From contig CP142456.1 in the NCBI GenBank assembly GCA_038049695.1, forward strand, positions 20,184,501 to 20,248,500: a DNA stretch of 64,000 nt, given 5' to 3'. Both the position numbers and the translations under genes were made by a program. Source of the stretch: Cinnamomum chago (lineage: Eukaryota; Streptophyta; Magnoliopsida; Laurales; Lauraceae). Below are positions 36,647-47,699 of this stretch, in pieces. The stretch's first letter is position 1. Each line of letters opens with the position of its first letter. The notes under the pieces were generated by a model that did not search any database, was not told the origin of the DNA, and saw nothing but the letters and a program-made list of their open reading frames with translations.

Positions 36647-37002
36647 GAGCAACTCCAATAGAAACTGCTTTTGGCCATGTCAGCACTTTTTCTCTAATTG
36701 GTATATGAGAGAGACTCCAACAATTACTTCAAGTCCTACATGGATTTGAAGTATGTGGCATACCATAAAGTGAGCTGCCATTTCTTACCTTTTAAATAAA
36801 ATAATGGCGATGGTAAGTGAATGTTGGTACATATGTAATAAAGCACATCAGGGTTAAAATAAATAATAATAAAATAATAATTTGACATCTCTCATGGAAT
36901 GGTTAAGTGAGATGTCAAATTTACATAAGCTTTTTTTTTGCCGCATAAGCCTTTGTTTTGAAAAAGGCATATCCAAATTTGAAGTGTCTCTTGGAGATGC
37001 TC
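36647..37002. mobile_element. Tourist-like MITE (GAGCATCTCCAA type)
   Basis: Ends GAGCAACTCCAA and TTGGAGATGCTC are inverted with one mismatch. TAA flanks both sides (36644-36646 and 37003-37005). The 356-bp interior is AT-rich and non-coding. Confidence 0.8.
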
Positions 37003-38110
37003 TAAGGACCACAAATGATTCTTCCTCATAGAGAAGGTGCTTTTGGCCAAGCCCATTAAATATCTTTTTTGTAGGCCCCGACCGGCCGGCCTGTAACCAC
37101 CAAGCTCATTAATTATCTGGTTTGTAGGATGTCTATTGGTACATTACCCAACTGAATTGTGAAAATTTAGATTAGAAAAGAGGAAGTGCCTGCCATAGTT
37201 GTTAATATTATTTCAGACCTCATTTCGCTCTAACCTACAAAATGAAAAGTTTCGGCCAATTCGGGATTTCAGCGAAACTTTTCGAAATTACATTTCAAGG
37301 AAAATATAACATAATATATATACATGTATAAGTAAAAAATAGAAAAAGTATTAAATATAGATTTAATCCATTATAGTAATTTTTTTGGAATTATATTTAG
37401 TGAAAATATAAGAAGTACAAAATATATATGTGTAAAAAGAGTAAAAAAAATTAATTATGTAAAATTTCATTTCAGCCGAAAAGTCACATTTCAGCCAAAA
37501 TCTCGAATTTCGGCCGAGATTGACCGAAATTCAAACCAAAAAGTTTTGGCCAAAATTTCGTTTCAGCCACTTGACCGAAACGAAAAAGTTCGGCCATTTC
37601 AGCCGAAACAAAACGAAATTAATAATTATGGTGCCTGCGGGGCGACCGTTGTGGACAGGTCGGCCCATCGCCTGCCGTGTCAAAACAAGCCAGTCGTGCC
37701 ACATCCCTCGGACCAGCATGGCGCGTGGCACGGGCCATGCCTTGTCGTAGGCCGTTGACTAGCGGGCTGGGCCATACCGTCACAGGTTGGCCCGGCCCAT
37801 TTGGCATCCCTCGTCACCCAACTTTAAACGATTCAAACCACTCTAAGTTATGACATACAGGTTTTAGCTATTCCAATATTGATCATTGACTAATTAAATA
37901 AAATTTTGATTAAAGTATTAATAAGTAAAATTGTGATTCGTCTTTCCAAAATCAGGTATTGACCCAACCCAAATTATATATGGGGCAAGCCGGAGCCAGT
38001 GCTCAAATACCTCGATCAAGCCAACATTCAAAATCAAGCTTGAAATGAAGCCCGAGAGGCCAAAGAGGCAAAACTCACCACTCAAGGTTGCATCAATCCT
38101 GCCCGTATTT
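37003..38110. repeat. TTTCGGCCGAAA palindrome-rich repeat and a hAT-like GC-rich end
   Basis: From 37220 to 37620 the word TTTCGGCCGAAA and its CpG-altered forms (TTTCAGCCGAAA, TTTTGGCCAAAA, TTTCGGCCGAGA) recur about ten times. From 37625 to 37811 a GC-rich block ends GGCCCGGCCCATTTGGCATC then CCT, which resembles a hAT-type terminus, though no partner end or 8-bp duplication is clear. The frames at 37520-37807 come from this composition. Confidence 0.55.
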
Positions 38111-38588
38111 AATCTCAGCCATTAATAGTATATATGTTCCTCTTAAAAGAAGTGACACAGAAGACTACATTAAGATTCTGAAGACAACTATATATGAGGC
38201 TTCAAACTAATGGCCAGCTCCAAAACCAAGCAAAAAACAATAAAATCATAAAACTAAACAGTAATGCCACATCTTATTGGATTCAAATAGCAATCCATGG
38301 TTCCAAAAGAAGAAATTATCTAATAGAACTTCCCTTGGAAGAAAAACCTAAAGACTCAGGTCAAGAGGAGTTGAAGGAAAGATAAACACAGATCCATTGT
38401 ACATACACTACAAAAAAACTGCTTTTCACTTCCAAATTTCCTTCATCTAAAATGAAACACCTAAATAAATATTACACTTAAATCTCAATCTTTCAAATCA
38501 AAGAGACATAAGAAGCAGCAGCAGTAACTGATAGCTAGCTGATTCTCCCACGACATTTCAGACAATTGTATTTTGAGAGAGAGTAGGA

Positions 38589-38670
38589 TTAATCAACACA
38601 GGTTATTGAAACCTGCTCATCTTCAAAATCAAGACCCTCAAATTGCCAGATCACGCAACGAATGACTCTT
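38589..38670 (-). other. Possible terminal exon of an unrecognised gene
   Basis: A minus-strand frame reads RVIRCVIWQFEGLDFEDEQV and ends SITCVD then a TAA stop. A pyrimidine-rich tract and AG precede it. The following 450 bases look like a 3' untranslated region. I do not recognise the protein. It lies downstream, on the same strand, of the duplicated MADS-type leader at 41.5-42.5 kb, with a solo LTR between. Confidence 0.3.
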
Positions 38671-39622
38671 GGGGATCAATCAACAGAGAAAAGAAATTTC
38701 GTAGGAAAACAAGCCTAATGACACGACCCGAGCCCGAGATTATAATTAATCCGAGATAACCTCGAGTCGCGTCGCATACTTACTCCCGTGAATCTCAACA
38801 CATAAAATTCACAAGGGATACCAAAAATACATTATGCGGAAATAACAAATAAACATTGCTTGAGTAATACACAAAATCATTTACATTATGAACAAACTAA
38901 TCACTTGCATATTTATATACAATGCAAGGATTAACAGTGTAAAATGTCATTCTATTTACAATAAAGTTTTCTCTTTCAAACTCTCATTTGTTTCCTATCA
39001 TTTCCATTCCACTAATCCTCCTGGATGAACCATAATGGACGTCTCCAGCGGCACTGTGGCATCAGAAGGACCGGCATGAGCAACTGTGCCTGTAATGCCA
39101 TCAATAACAATATGAATTTGACAATTCAGCAATGTATAAACAATCTTATGACTAAACATGTTAATTACACATTTCATTCATCTAACTCATGATTAGACAA
39201 TACAATTCTCATTCACAATCAATAGGAGTCTTATATTTGGCAAACTACATTAGTATTTCAATTTCAATTTATATTCCATCTTCCATAATAGGAAGTGTTT
39301 CCATCTTCCACACAGAAGGATTCATATCTTGTGGGACTTATCAGAGTCCAGGCCAGGGACAACTGATATCACCACGGAGTTCCGGAGCACCCCAAATACT
39401 CTGCTGCAGCAGATACAACTTCAATGAGCTTACAGAAATCACCATGTAGTGCCATATTCAACAGTAACAATATAACAATTCCATTCCATTCCAATTAACG
39501 GATTCAATTTAATTTTGATTTACAATTCAACTTGGACAGAAATCAATGTTCCATTATCTAATACCAACCATTAGGATGTAATCATCAGTTATTTAATGTA
39601 CATGCTATTTTTTATGACAATC

Positions 39623-40224
39623 CAGTTTATGTGAATTTTGTACATTAAAATCCCTTAATCAACATCCATGGTGGTAAAACAACACTCTTAGCCTTGAGAT
39701 GAGTCTTGAGATGATCAATACGCTTTGTCTTTCAAATTCAGGAAGACATTCTTCATTTATAATAACTCCGTACAAATTTATCAACGTATTATCAATTAGT
39801 TTTGAAAGCTAATCGTACCATTGAGTTATAATCATTACCTTGGTTAACATACACTTTTCTTTGGATCAAATCCAAAGATCATATTTTATAGAATAGTAAT
39901 AAAGTCCTTATTCACTAACCACATCACAGTTTATGTGAATTTTGTACATTAAAATCCCTTAATCAACATCCATGGTGGTAAAACAACACTCTTAGCCTTG
40001 AGATGAGTCTTGAGATGATCAATACGCTTTGTCTTTCAAATTCAGGAAGACATTCTTCATTTATAATAACTCCGTACAAATTTATCAACGTATTATCAAT
40101 TAGTTTTGAAAGCTAATCGTACCATTGAGTTATAATCATTACCTTGGTTAACATACACTTTTCTTTGGATCAAATCCAAAGATCATATTTTATAGAATAG
40201 TAATAAAGTCCTTATTCACTAACC
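39623..40224. repeat. Perfect-looking 304-bp tandem duplication inside solo LTR 3
   Basis: Unit 1 begins at 39623 and unit 2 at 39927, both with CAGTTTATGTGAATTTTGTA and both ending TATTCACTAACC. By eye I find no difference over about 298 bases. Six extra bases (ACATCA) separate the units. Confidence 0.92.
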
Positions 40225-40321
40225 GTACTAGAATTAGTCGTTAAACTAATTTTCATAGTCCATTTATGATCCTAAACCAAAATCTAACTTAAAAGATGAC
40301 CAATTTTCACTGGACTCAAAC

Positions 40322-40385
40322 TACGGTCCGATCGATCGGTCCGAATTTTGTCACAGTTAAGTGACAGTCCGATCGATCGGACCTG
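40322..40385. repeat. CCGATCGATCGG palindromes in solo LTR 3
   Basis: Two copies, GGTCCGATCGATCGGTCC and AGTCCGATCGATCGGACC, 45 bases apart. A stem-forming GTCACAGTTAAGTGAC lies between them. They are 0.75 kb downstream of the probable LTR promoter. Confidence 0.88.
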
Positions 40386-41540
40386 CAACGAATCCAGTTG
40401 CAGAACCTGAAACCGATCTTTTTCTTTCCTCTTTCTCTACATTCATTTCATAACCTGCATAGTAAAAAATGGAACCTCCTGTTCCCCATCAATAACCATC
40501 TCCATACACATCAAAATCACACTTATATTCATCATGCAATCCATTTAAACAATCTACAACTCAAATAACATTCTAAACATAAGGTGTAAACCAAGTAACA
40601 ATAAAGCTCAAGAAACACCATACTAAACACAAATCATTATTTATACTTGCCTCTAGTTGCAATTTGACACAAAACCCCTTTTTCCTTGAGGTTGATTTGG
40701 TATAAACCACCCAATTGAAACCCTAACACCATGTAACAATTCCAAAACGAATCCTTTATGAACTATCTATGACAAACATTAATTCTAATCACATATGAAC
40801 ACTTGTAAATCTAACAAAGAGTCTCAACTACTCACTTGACAGTTTGGTCAATGGAAATTTGAGATTTCCCTCAAACGTACTCCAAGAACTCTAAACACCT
40901 TAGTGAAGAAGATGATCCTTCTCTTGAAATTGAAGAAGAAATCATTTGAAAACCTCAAATCTGATCACAAGTGATCACAAAAAGAAGAAATGAAGAAGAG
41001 CAGCTCTCAACCTCTCTCTTTCTCACTGTTGCTAAGAACTCACCGACTGAACATCTTCTGGGGTTCATGTAGAGCCTTATGGAATACAAGTTTTGCACAT
41101 AAGCCCTATAGTCTCAATATATTTATAATATGAGTCAACTCAAGACCCACTTGACTCACTTTAAGTCCAATGGAAATGTGTATCTTATGAAAATCATTGT
41201 ACCCATTGAGATACACCTGATAGTATCAATTTCCACCACATTCAACGAAATACACATAATTTCGTATTTACGAAAAAGTCTTTCATCTCACTAATTTGAG
41301 TCTAAATTCAACTCGATTAAGCCAATCTCTTCCAAATTCATTCATTACGCTTAATTCATTCATTCAAGACTAATCTGATCCGTTACAATCATTAATCACT
41401 ATTAAATTGACTAATCATGCTTAAGATGCATTAATCGTGATTAATTAAAGTTAAGCTCGATTAACTCGGGTTGGGGTGTAACACCTAACAAGAAAACATA
41501 AAAAAATGTTCTCGATTTTATACTTTTTCTTGTTAGGTGT

Positions 41541-42540
41541 TACAAAAGATTTCTTAAAAGAGAAGCTTGGATTTCTTGAACAATATATTTTTAAATAAAT
41601 TATAAAAGGAACCCTTTAAAAGCCCCAACAGATACCTATTCAGCCCAACACATGGTAGAACGAAGAATTCAAAAATCCAACAAGAAAAATATTCATTCAA
41701 TTCAATCAAATGAGATGAGATTGGAAACAGGAAAAGATGAATAGAACCCATTAAAAGCCCCAACAGATACCTATTCTATTCAACCCCACACATCGTGAGT
41801 GGAAACCATCAACACTAACCCAACCCAACTACTATTCTCAAAACCCAACCACACCCGACGCAATTAGAATTGGAATTGAAGAAGATATAAATAAATCTAT
41901 AGAGAGAAGAAAGAAAACCTAAATCACCAACCCCAAAAAACCTAAGCTCCCCCAGAATTCACCAAGAAATAACTGGAACCTCAAATGTCCAAAATTTTCA
42001 AATTGCAACACGAAAACAATCCAAGAAACCCCCTAATTCCCCAAAATCTCGGGTTGCAGACACTCAATCTAAAACTTCAAACTGGAGAAACCAAAACGCC
42101 AAAACTCCAAATAAAAGAGAATTCAGAGTTATAAGAGCCTTGAAATGGCACAAACCATAAAACCCAAGAATCCTAGAACTTAAAGCGATTTCATGAACTC
42201 AAAATGTCATAGATGGCAACAGAGAGACAGACATGGAGCTACAGAAATAGATTTAGAAGAAAAAACAAAAAATAAGAACTAGGGTTTGTGCCTGTACCTT
42301 ACAAAATGAGAATGGAGTTGATGCTTTCTTGCAAGAGCTTCGTCAGAACTCAGATCGTGAGAGGATATAATGCAGAGATTGTTGCTTTCTTACATGAATG
42401 AAGGATGCATAGTTGGTCACACACCATCTCTAGATATATATAGAGACGGAGACCGCGCCATTTGTTTTTAAAAAGTTTCGTTTGGACGAAACTACCCTCC
42501 TTTTGATAGCTTGCATTCATTATTATGGAGGGCAACTCAG
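41541..42540 (-). repeat. Segmental duplication copy B (MADS-type leader/promoter)
   Basis: Collinear with 1950-3960. A 52-base phrase around AAAAGCCCCAACAGATACCT is present twice here (41608 and 41735). No MADS coding sequence is found downstream within the window; solo LTR 3 lies immediately next to it. Confidence 0.85.
42298..42442 (-). promoter_or_regulatory. Duplicated TATA promoter and leader exon
   Basis: TATATATA (42435-42442) and the donor AAG|GTACAG (exon end at 42298) match the pair at 3739-3880. Conservation of both signals in two diverged copies suggests the copy could still start a transcript. Which product it would drive is unknown. Confidence 0.45.
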
Positions 42541-42577
42541 TAATTTCCCTTCTAAATATCACCTAGATGTATCCTCA

Positions 42578-42826
42578 TTGGAAACGGATCCCGTCATTGG
42601 ACCAAACAGGGAAACCTGTTTTGACCGATCATGGGGGCCACATGGGAGAGATGCTCATCCATGAATTAAAAAAATATCCTTTCCTCCATGTGGCACATCT
42701 ATGAATTAAAAAAATATCCTTTTCTCCATGTGGCACATCCTCCATGTGGCACATCTCTCCCGTGTGGTACCCCCTGATATGTCCCAATAGGGGGAAATCT
42801 GTTTGGACCAAACGGAGGATCCAGAT
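42578..42826. mobile_element. Small inverted-repeat element with internal duplication
   Basis: Ends GGATCCCGTCATTGGACCAA and TTGGACCAAACGGAGGATCC are inverted with mismatches. Inside, a 39-base unit around CATGAATTAAAAAAATATCC occurs twice. It is absent from the homologous place of copy A. Confidence 0.5.
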
Positions 42827-42864
42827 CCATTTTCATTGTAAGGGGATCTAAAGTCAAAATTAGA

Positions 42865-42990
42865 TTATAGATGGATGTGTTAATAATTTAGACGGTTCAA
42901 AATGAATGTTATCTTTGTCAATGATGTATCTCAGATTATACTCTAATATGGGTTCGTCTTATCATAAGATTGAGCAAATGATAGATGATA
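42865..42990. repeat. Upstream piece of the segmental duplication (copy B)
   Basis: Matches 6262-6385 (TTTAGACGGTTCAAAATGAA, GATGTATCT, CATAAGATTGAGCA). This shows that the duplication extended beyond the promoter and that the MITEs of copy A were inserted later or lost here. Confidence 0.8.
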
Positions 42991-43065
42991 TGATTAGCAC
43001 AATCTTTCGCATTGTTAATTAAATACATTAATCATGTTATTCTATATATATATATATATATATAT

Positions 43066-43455
43066 GGGTCAGCTCTCCTAAGCTCAAGCTTAGGATAAGG
43101 TAAGCTCAAGTATGTGGTGGGGCCCACCTGGGGACCCACATGGGGATGGGGTTGGAGGGATTTCAAGGACTCCCTGAGATCTTCCTCTCTACAAAAAATC
43201 AGCCCCAAACGTGATTTCTATCATCTCCATATAGGCCCAAAAGCTTAACGGTCAACGGTCCATTTGGATTGATACATAGTAGATCCAACGGTCCAGTAAA
43301 TTCGGATTTGACCAAAAGTTAGTGGATATATGCAATTTAGGGAAGTCATGTGTTTGGTCGATTTGGATGGACCAAATGAAGGCCCCACAAGCATGAGCTT
43401 ACGAAAAAATTTTCTAAGCTTGATTTTTCCTAAGCTTGAGCTTAGGAGAGTCTTG

Positions 43456-43458
<3 letters not shown>
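43066..43458. mobile_element. Micron-like MITE in a TA microsatellite (first of two)
   Basis: Inverted ends CTCTCCTAAGCTCAAGCTTA and TAAGCTTGAGCTTAGGAGAG enclose about 390 bp. Both sides are (TA)n: 43043-43065 and 43459-43492. It has no coding capacity. Confidence 0.78.
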
Positions 43459-43492
<34 letters not shown>

Positions 43493-43494
<2 letters not shown>

Positions 43495-43665
43495 GAAATG
43501 TTCATATGCATCTATCCCTCACCATAGGGTGAGGGATATTTCCATAAATGGGGAGTTTCAAGTACAAAAGGAGGATTTCAGGTACATAGGGTGTACTTGA
43601 AACCCCCCATTTATGGAAGCATCCCTCACCCTATGGTGAGGGATAGATGCATATGAACATTCCCC
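43493..43665. mobile_element. Micron-like hairpin MITE in the same TA microsatellite (second)
   Basis: A nearly perfect foldback: GGGAAATGTTCATATGCATC to about 43568, then its inverse to 43665, with a loop of about 25 bases. Each arm contains an inner small palindrome (CCCTCACCATAGGGTGAGGG). It is flanked by (TA)n on both sides and is unrelated in sequence to the element at 43066. Confidence 0.85.
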
Positions 43666-43686
43666 TATATATATATATATATATAT

Positions 43687-44101
43687 TGCTAACCGTGGGT
43701 ATCCAAAGTCTCTTGGAGCACCTGACTAAATTCCCTAAGGTGGTGGCCTCCCCCTGTTTCCACTCACCGAGTACGTCGGGCTAGAATAGCCTGTGTCCCA
43801 ACGCATTGGTAAACTTCGATACTGAGACCTCCGGGTGGTTACGGAATAGCCCAACCAATGGTGCTACCAAGCATTGGTTGTGTTATACTATATAAGATTG
43901 GCAATGGTTTGGGGTAGCGTGTAAAGCCATTGAGTCGGGCCCTCTTGAACATGTTCTTTTTAGGCCCTTGGACTAGGGACAATCCAAAAAAGCAAAGCCC
44001 ATTTGCATGATGGTTGGGCATCAGCTTTGACATGAAAGCCAATCGCTTAACCCAGCCCTAGCCCATTTTATGACCTACCATATTTTTAACATATATGTAG
44101 G
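43687..44101. other. Non-coding
   Basis: No gene or repeat boundary recognised; moderately GC-rich unique-looking sequence. Confidence 0.4.
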
Positions 44102-44300
44102 GAATCGGGATCATATGAGGATTTTCCCCACGGTGACCGTGAGTAGACCAATCACGGTCCGCCACGTCACCATGGGCAACCCCTGCCCGGATGTATGGCA
44201 AGTTGTCTGTGTGCCTAGCTAGCTGCCCGCGTTGACGTGGTGGACTTTGATTAGTCCACTCATGGTCACCGTAGGGGAAATCCTTAGAGGATCCGGACTC
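44102..44300. mobile_element. Hairpin MITE
   Basis: Inverted arms of about 68 bases (44102-44170 and 44230-44300) share ACGGTGACC, GAGTAGACCAATCA-like and CCACGTCA blocks, starting GAATCGGGATC and ending GATCCGGACTC. No clear target duplication. Confidence 0.7.
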
Positions 44301-45034
44301 ATATGTGGGGGGTTTTTTCTCCAACGGGAATCTTGCATTGATTGAATATAAAAAATTCATAGATAAATCTCAAGTATCGACAAGACAACTCATAGTATTA
44401 ATCATGGAGCTTATCACGTTTACAATTAGATATAATGATCTAAATCCATCGCAACAAACTAAAGATTTCAGGCTCACAAAAACAAAATATTGAGTTAATG
44501 GGATTATTCATATTTTTCATGTCAAAACTTAAACAAGTTATGCTATGTGGTTAAATGAATTTAATTTACGCAGTTATATAGAAATAATTTAATGTTTACT
44601 AATTTAAACAATTGGGCCTAGTCTTTGGCTTGAGGTTGACATTTTTCCCGACGACTGAACTTGAGCTAGACATATTGGTCGGTAGGCACTGCGGGGCCTA
44701 ATTTCGAGGCCCTATTATAAATGAGTTACACTTGAACACACCTCAACCCGACCCTAGCCAGGCCCTTCGACAACCCCATGTCCAAACTTACTTGCAATAA
44801 TAAAGGACAAGGCTTGGACCAAATAGGTCCAAATTGTATATTTTTTGGATGGTTGAGCCTCAAAAGCTTTGGGCTGTCAATGAGCTAAATTGATCTTAGC
44901 GTTGTTGTAGTTGTTATTATTATTTGCTCAACTGGAACAATGTTAAGAGAATAATACTTCCAAGTTCAAACCGTGTTCTTTTTCTTTGTGATTGTAGCAT
45001 GATAAATTACTTTTTAGGTGGCATATCAGACTAA
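44301..45034. other. Non-coding AT-rich DNA
   Basis: No coding signal. Around 44610-44780 there are GGGCCT/AGGCCC words like those in hAT MITEs, without ends. Confidence 0.4.
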
Positions 45035-46033
45035 GGGGACGTTTGGTAATCATCCACCGAGAGGAATCCCAAGTGATTTTTCGCTAATTTGCGGAAAATC
45101 CATGTTTGGTATATACATGAATAGTGTCATGTGGATTCCTTGCATCTATGGGATTGAGTATTATGGGGATTAGACCTCCCCCCATCGGAACAAAGGAATC
45201 ATCTCATGTCGAATTTGCGGAGCTATGGTAATGTGGGCGTCATTTGTGGAACTACCGCCTGCTTTGGATTTTTTTTTTTTTTTTTTTGGGGGTCCCATAA
45301 TGATGATCTGAACCGGTCATCATGTTTAGAATGTCCAAAAGGGCTCATATCTCAAATATCAGCCGTAAAATCATCTTACATTCTCAGATATTTATGAAAA
45401 TGTCCAGACCGTTGGATCCATAGATCTGGACATTTGTGGGTCCCTTTTGAAAAATCCAAGCCGTTAGATGTGATCAGGAGACCCAAACGGTTATGGGATT
45501 AAATTTGAGAGCATGATTCATCACAGATCATGAGATATTGACAAAAAATGCTCAACTGTCGATCACTTATGGTGTATACTAACGTTATTGTTTTGATAGT
45601 CCCTTTTTTCCAATTTTTTCACTATTATGGGCCTCAAAATAATTATCTAAACCGTCAATAATTTAGAGGAGGCTAGACACAGCTAGGGGATGAATTTTCA
45701 ACCGTTGATCCCTCTTAGATTTTGAGATATTTACCCCCCAAAAAAAGTACATTCTTTAAATCTTTTTTTTTTAATCTCTGTGGACCTCCTTTCCATGATC
45801 AGAACCGTTCAAATCCTTTCAAAAAGCTCTACATAACCATATATTGACAACTCAGCCGCTGATCCTTTATGAATTATGCGAAACTTTCGAAATCTCTAGA
45901 TCCTTCATGGGATTCCTCTCTTTTGCCAAACTTGGAAAAATCATGATAGAGGATGGCTTGATTCCATTGGAATAAAGGAATCATCTGGAGCATAGAATCC
46001 CCTCCCTACCATGGATGCTTACCAAATGTCCCC
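45035..46033. mobile_element. PIF/Harbinger-type non-autonomous element, 1.0 kb
   Basis: A 22-bp terminal inverted repeat (GGGGACGTTTGGTAATCATC and GATGCTTACCAAATGTCCCC) has two mismatches. TAA flanks both ends (45032-45034 and 46034-46036). The interior contains several diverged repeats of the type CATAATGATGATCTGAACCG and no transposase. Confidence 0.85.
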
Positions 46034-46403
46034 TAAATGTACCTGGCCTTGGTTGGACTTTATTTGCCTAAGCTTTTAAGCTTTATGACTTGATTTCAAG
46101 CTCTGTTGCAAAGCATTTAACTAAATTTAAGATAAACTGAAAATTGGCTCGATCAAATAAACTACAAGCTGAGTGTGCTTAGGTGAGGCCAAGAAGTATT
46201 TAATTGAATTTGAGATGAACCAAAACTTGACTCAAATAAAATACAAGCCAAACGAGCTTAGTTTAGCTTAAGCTTGACTCAGTTCAAGATTTATATACCT
46301 TAACAAACATGGGTTCAACTCAAACTCACCTTAATGTGTGTTCAATAAATTAATATATGGAGATATATAAAATACCAAATCAATGAATATGTATCATTAG
46401 AAA

Positions 46404-46440
46404 CTAGCAAAACATTCTCGTGCTAAGTACAAGCAATATA
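46404..46440 (-). mobile_element. Helitron 3' terminus (element extends rightward, limit unknown)
   Basis: On the minus strand the end reads TAGCACGAGAATGTTTTGCTAG followed by T in two pieces (TAGCACGAGAATG, TTTTGCTAG). It is close to the end of the Helitron at 15028, with a short stem formed by GTACTTAGCAC upstream. The 5' end was not found. Confidence 0.5.
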
Positions 46441-47253
46441 ATTCACAAATAGAAAAATATAAGAATTTAAGGATATATAAGAAATATAAAATATGATATG
46501 ATTTGTATAAATTATATTGAAATGGAAAAAATATAGAATTATTTTAAAATATGAACTCTTCCTATGAGGTGTTAGTTTTGGTAGTCAGTTGGTAGGGTTC
46601 AAGGAGGATATGGGTTTCTGTATGAATTATATTGAGATAAATAAAATTACGATCAACATAAACAGGGAAAAGAATTGGCTTCATGGACCTAGGTGGGTAT
46701 GGGTTTTTGGACTTTTCTGAAGCAACTTTAAGCTTTTGGTTTTAACTTGACCGGGCCATCCCTTCTACCTATAACTTGTATATTACTTAGTAAATCTTTG
46801 AACATGAATAGCTTGAGCTTAGAGGGTTGTTCTATACATACATAAAGAAACAATGGGATAAAAATCAAAATTAATAAAATCATGACATGCACATCGGCTC
46901 CTTATCGAATGATAACATGAACACAAAGCTAGTAGCTGTTCTCATTATTTTCTCAACAGTTAGTTTGAGATAATTAAGGATTTCTCAAAACTAATCACAA
47001 CCACATAGCACAAACATACACAGATAACTGGATGGAGATAAAATCATATTGATTACTATATCAAAATGCATTACAAGATTATGCTTAAATGGAGGACAAG
47101 ATCTACATACTATGTAAATGCCCACTACACCATTGTAGTAAGTATTCTAAATGCCCAATTCCCTATGTGTACGTTTCATATTTGTAAATGCTTCTAAATG
47201 ATCACTACCTATTGTAACATCTAGTTACTAAAGTGAAGCAATTGCCCACTACA
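46441..47253 (-). other. Non-coding; probable copia LTR remnant at its right end
   Basis: The minus strand near 46950-47250 has the look of a copia LTR (repeated GTAGTGGGCATTTAC-like words, then AATCAATATGATTTTATC). This would fit the copia pol remnant that lies on the other side of the MULE at 58418. I cannot set its limits. Confidence 0.3.
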
Positions 47254-47262
47254 AAGATGCAA

Positions 47263-47590
47263 GGGACATTCACTTCAAAAATCCCCTTAAATAGTTTAAT
47301 AACAGCTGAGGACCCTAAATTTTAATAATAACAGCCAAGGACCTCTTGCCCAAAATCCTTTTTTTTTTCATTCCATTTTTTCCCTTGGTAAGTTGATGTC
47401 GACATAACCCTAAGAAAAGAAAACGTCCTTCATCCCAAATCTACAGTGAAGAGAAGAAAGAGAGGAAGGAGAAGAAGGAGATCGACGCCCTATCCATTTT
47501 TTCTCAATCACAGTGAAAGGAGAAGAAGGAGGTCGATGCCCCACCCATGTGAAAGGAGAGGAAGGAGAAGAATGCCCATCTCGAACCCCA
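47263..47590 (+). repeat. Left TIR of the 11.1 kb MULE
   Basis: Inverse of 57940-58408. It carries about two units of the 60-bp repeat that is expanded in the right TIR. It contains AGTTGATGTCGACATAAC (47390-47407), a palindrome variant of the internal array. The arginine-rich frame 47446-47691 is a product of these repeats. Confidence 0.88.
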
Positions 47591-47699
47591 CATCACCATC
47601 TCTCCTGCTCGTCCCCCTCTTTTCCTCTGCATCAAAATCCTCAAATCTCAAGGTAAGAAACCTCCAACAGTTTCATTTCGTTGAACTTTAGAATTCAGC

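Larger units (their letters stand above)
38719..41483 (-). mobile_element. Solo LTR 3, Ty3-type, 2.8 kb
   Basis: Starts TGACACGACCCGAG and ends TTGGGGTGTAACA on the plus strand, with a perfect CCTAA duplication at 38714-38718 and 41484-41488. On the minus strand it starts TGTTACACCCC and has a TATA box (TATTATAAATATATTG, 41116-41131) about 350 bases in, as in solo LTRs 1 and 2. It belongs to a different family from those. No internal region remains. Confidence 0.88.

Noticed and set aside
36051-37811. A single long hAT element from AGGGGTTTGCCATGG to TTTGGCATCCCT
   Set aside because: The two ends match poorly and the 8-base flanks disagree; a complete MITE lies between, so a joint element is not supported.
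38412-38435. CACTACAAAAAAACTGC, which looks like a CACTA transposon start
   Set aside because: No subterminal repeats or partner TAGTG end nearby; probably chance in AT-rich DNA.
47446-47691. Arginine-rich 81-codon frame
   Set aside because: It is made by the 60-bp TIR repeat of the MULE; the right TIR gives similar frames on both strands.
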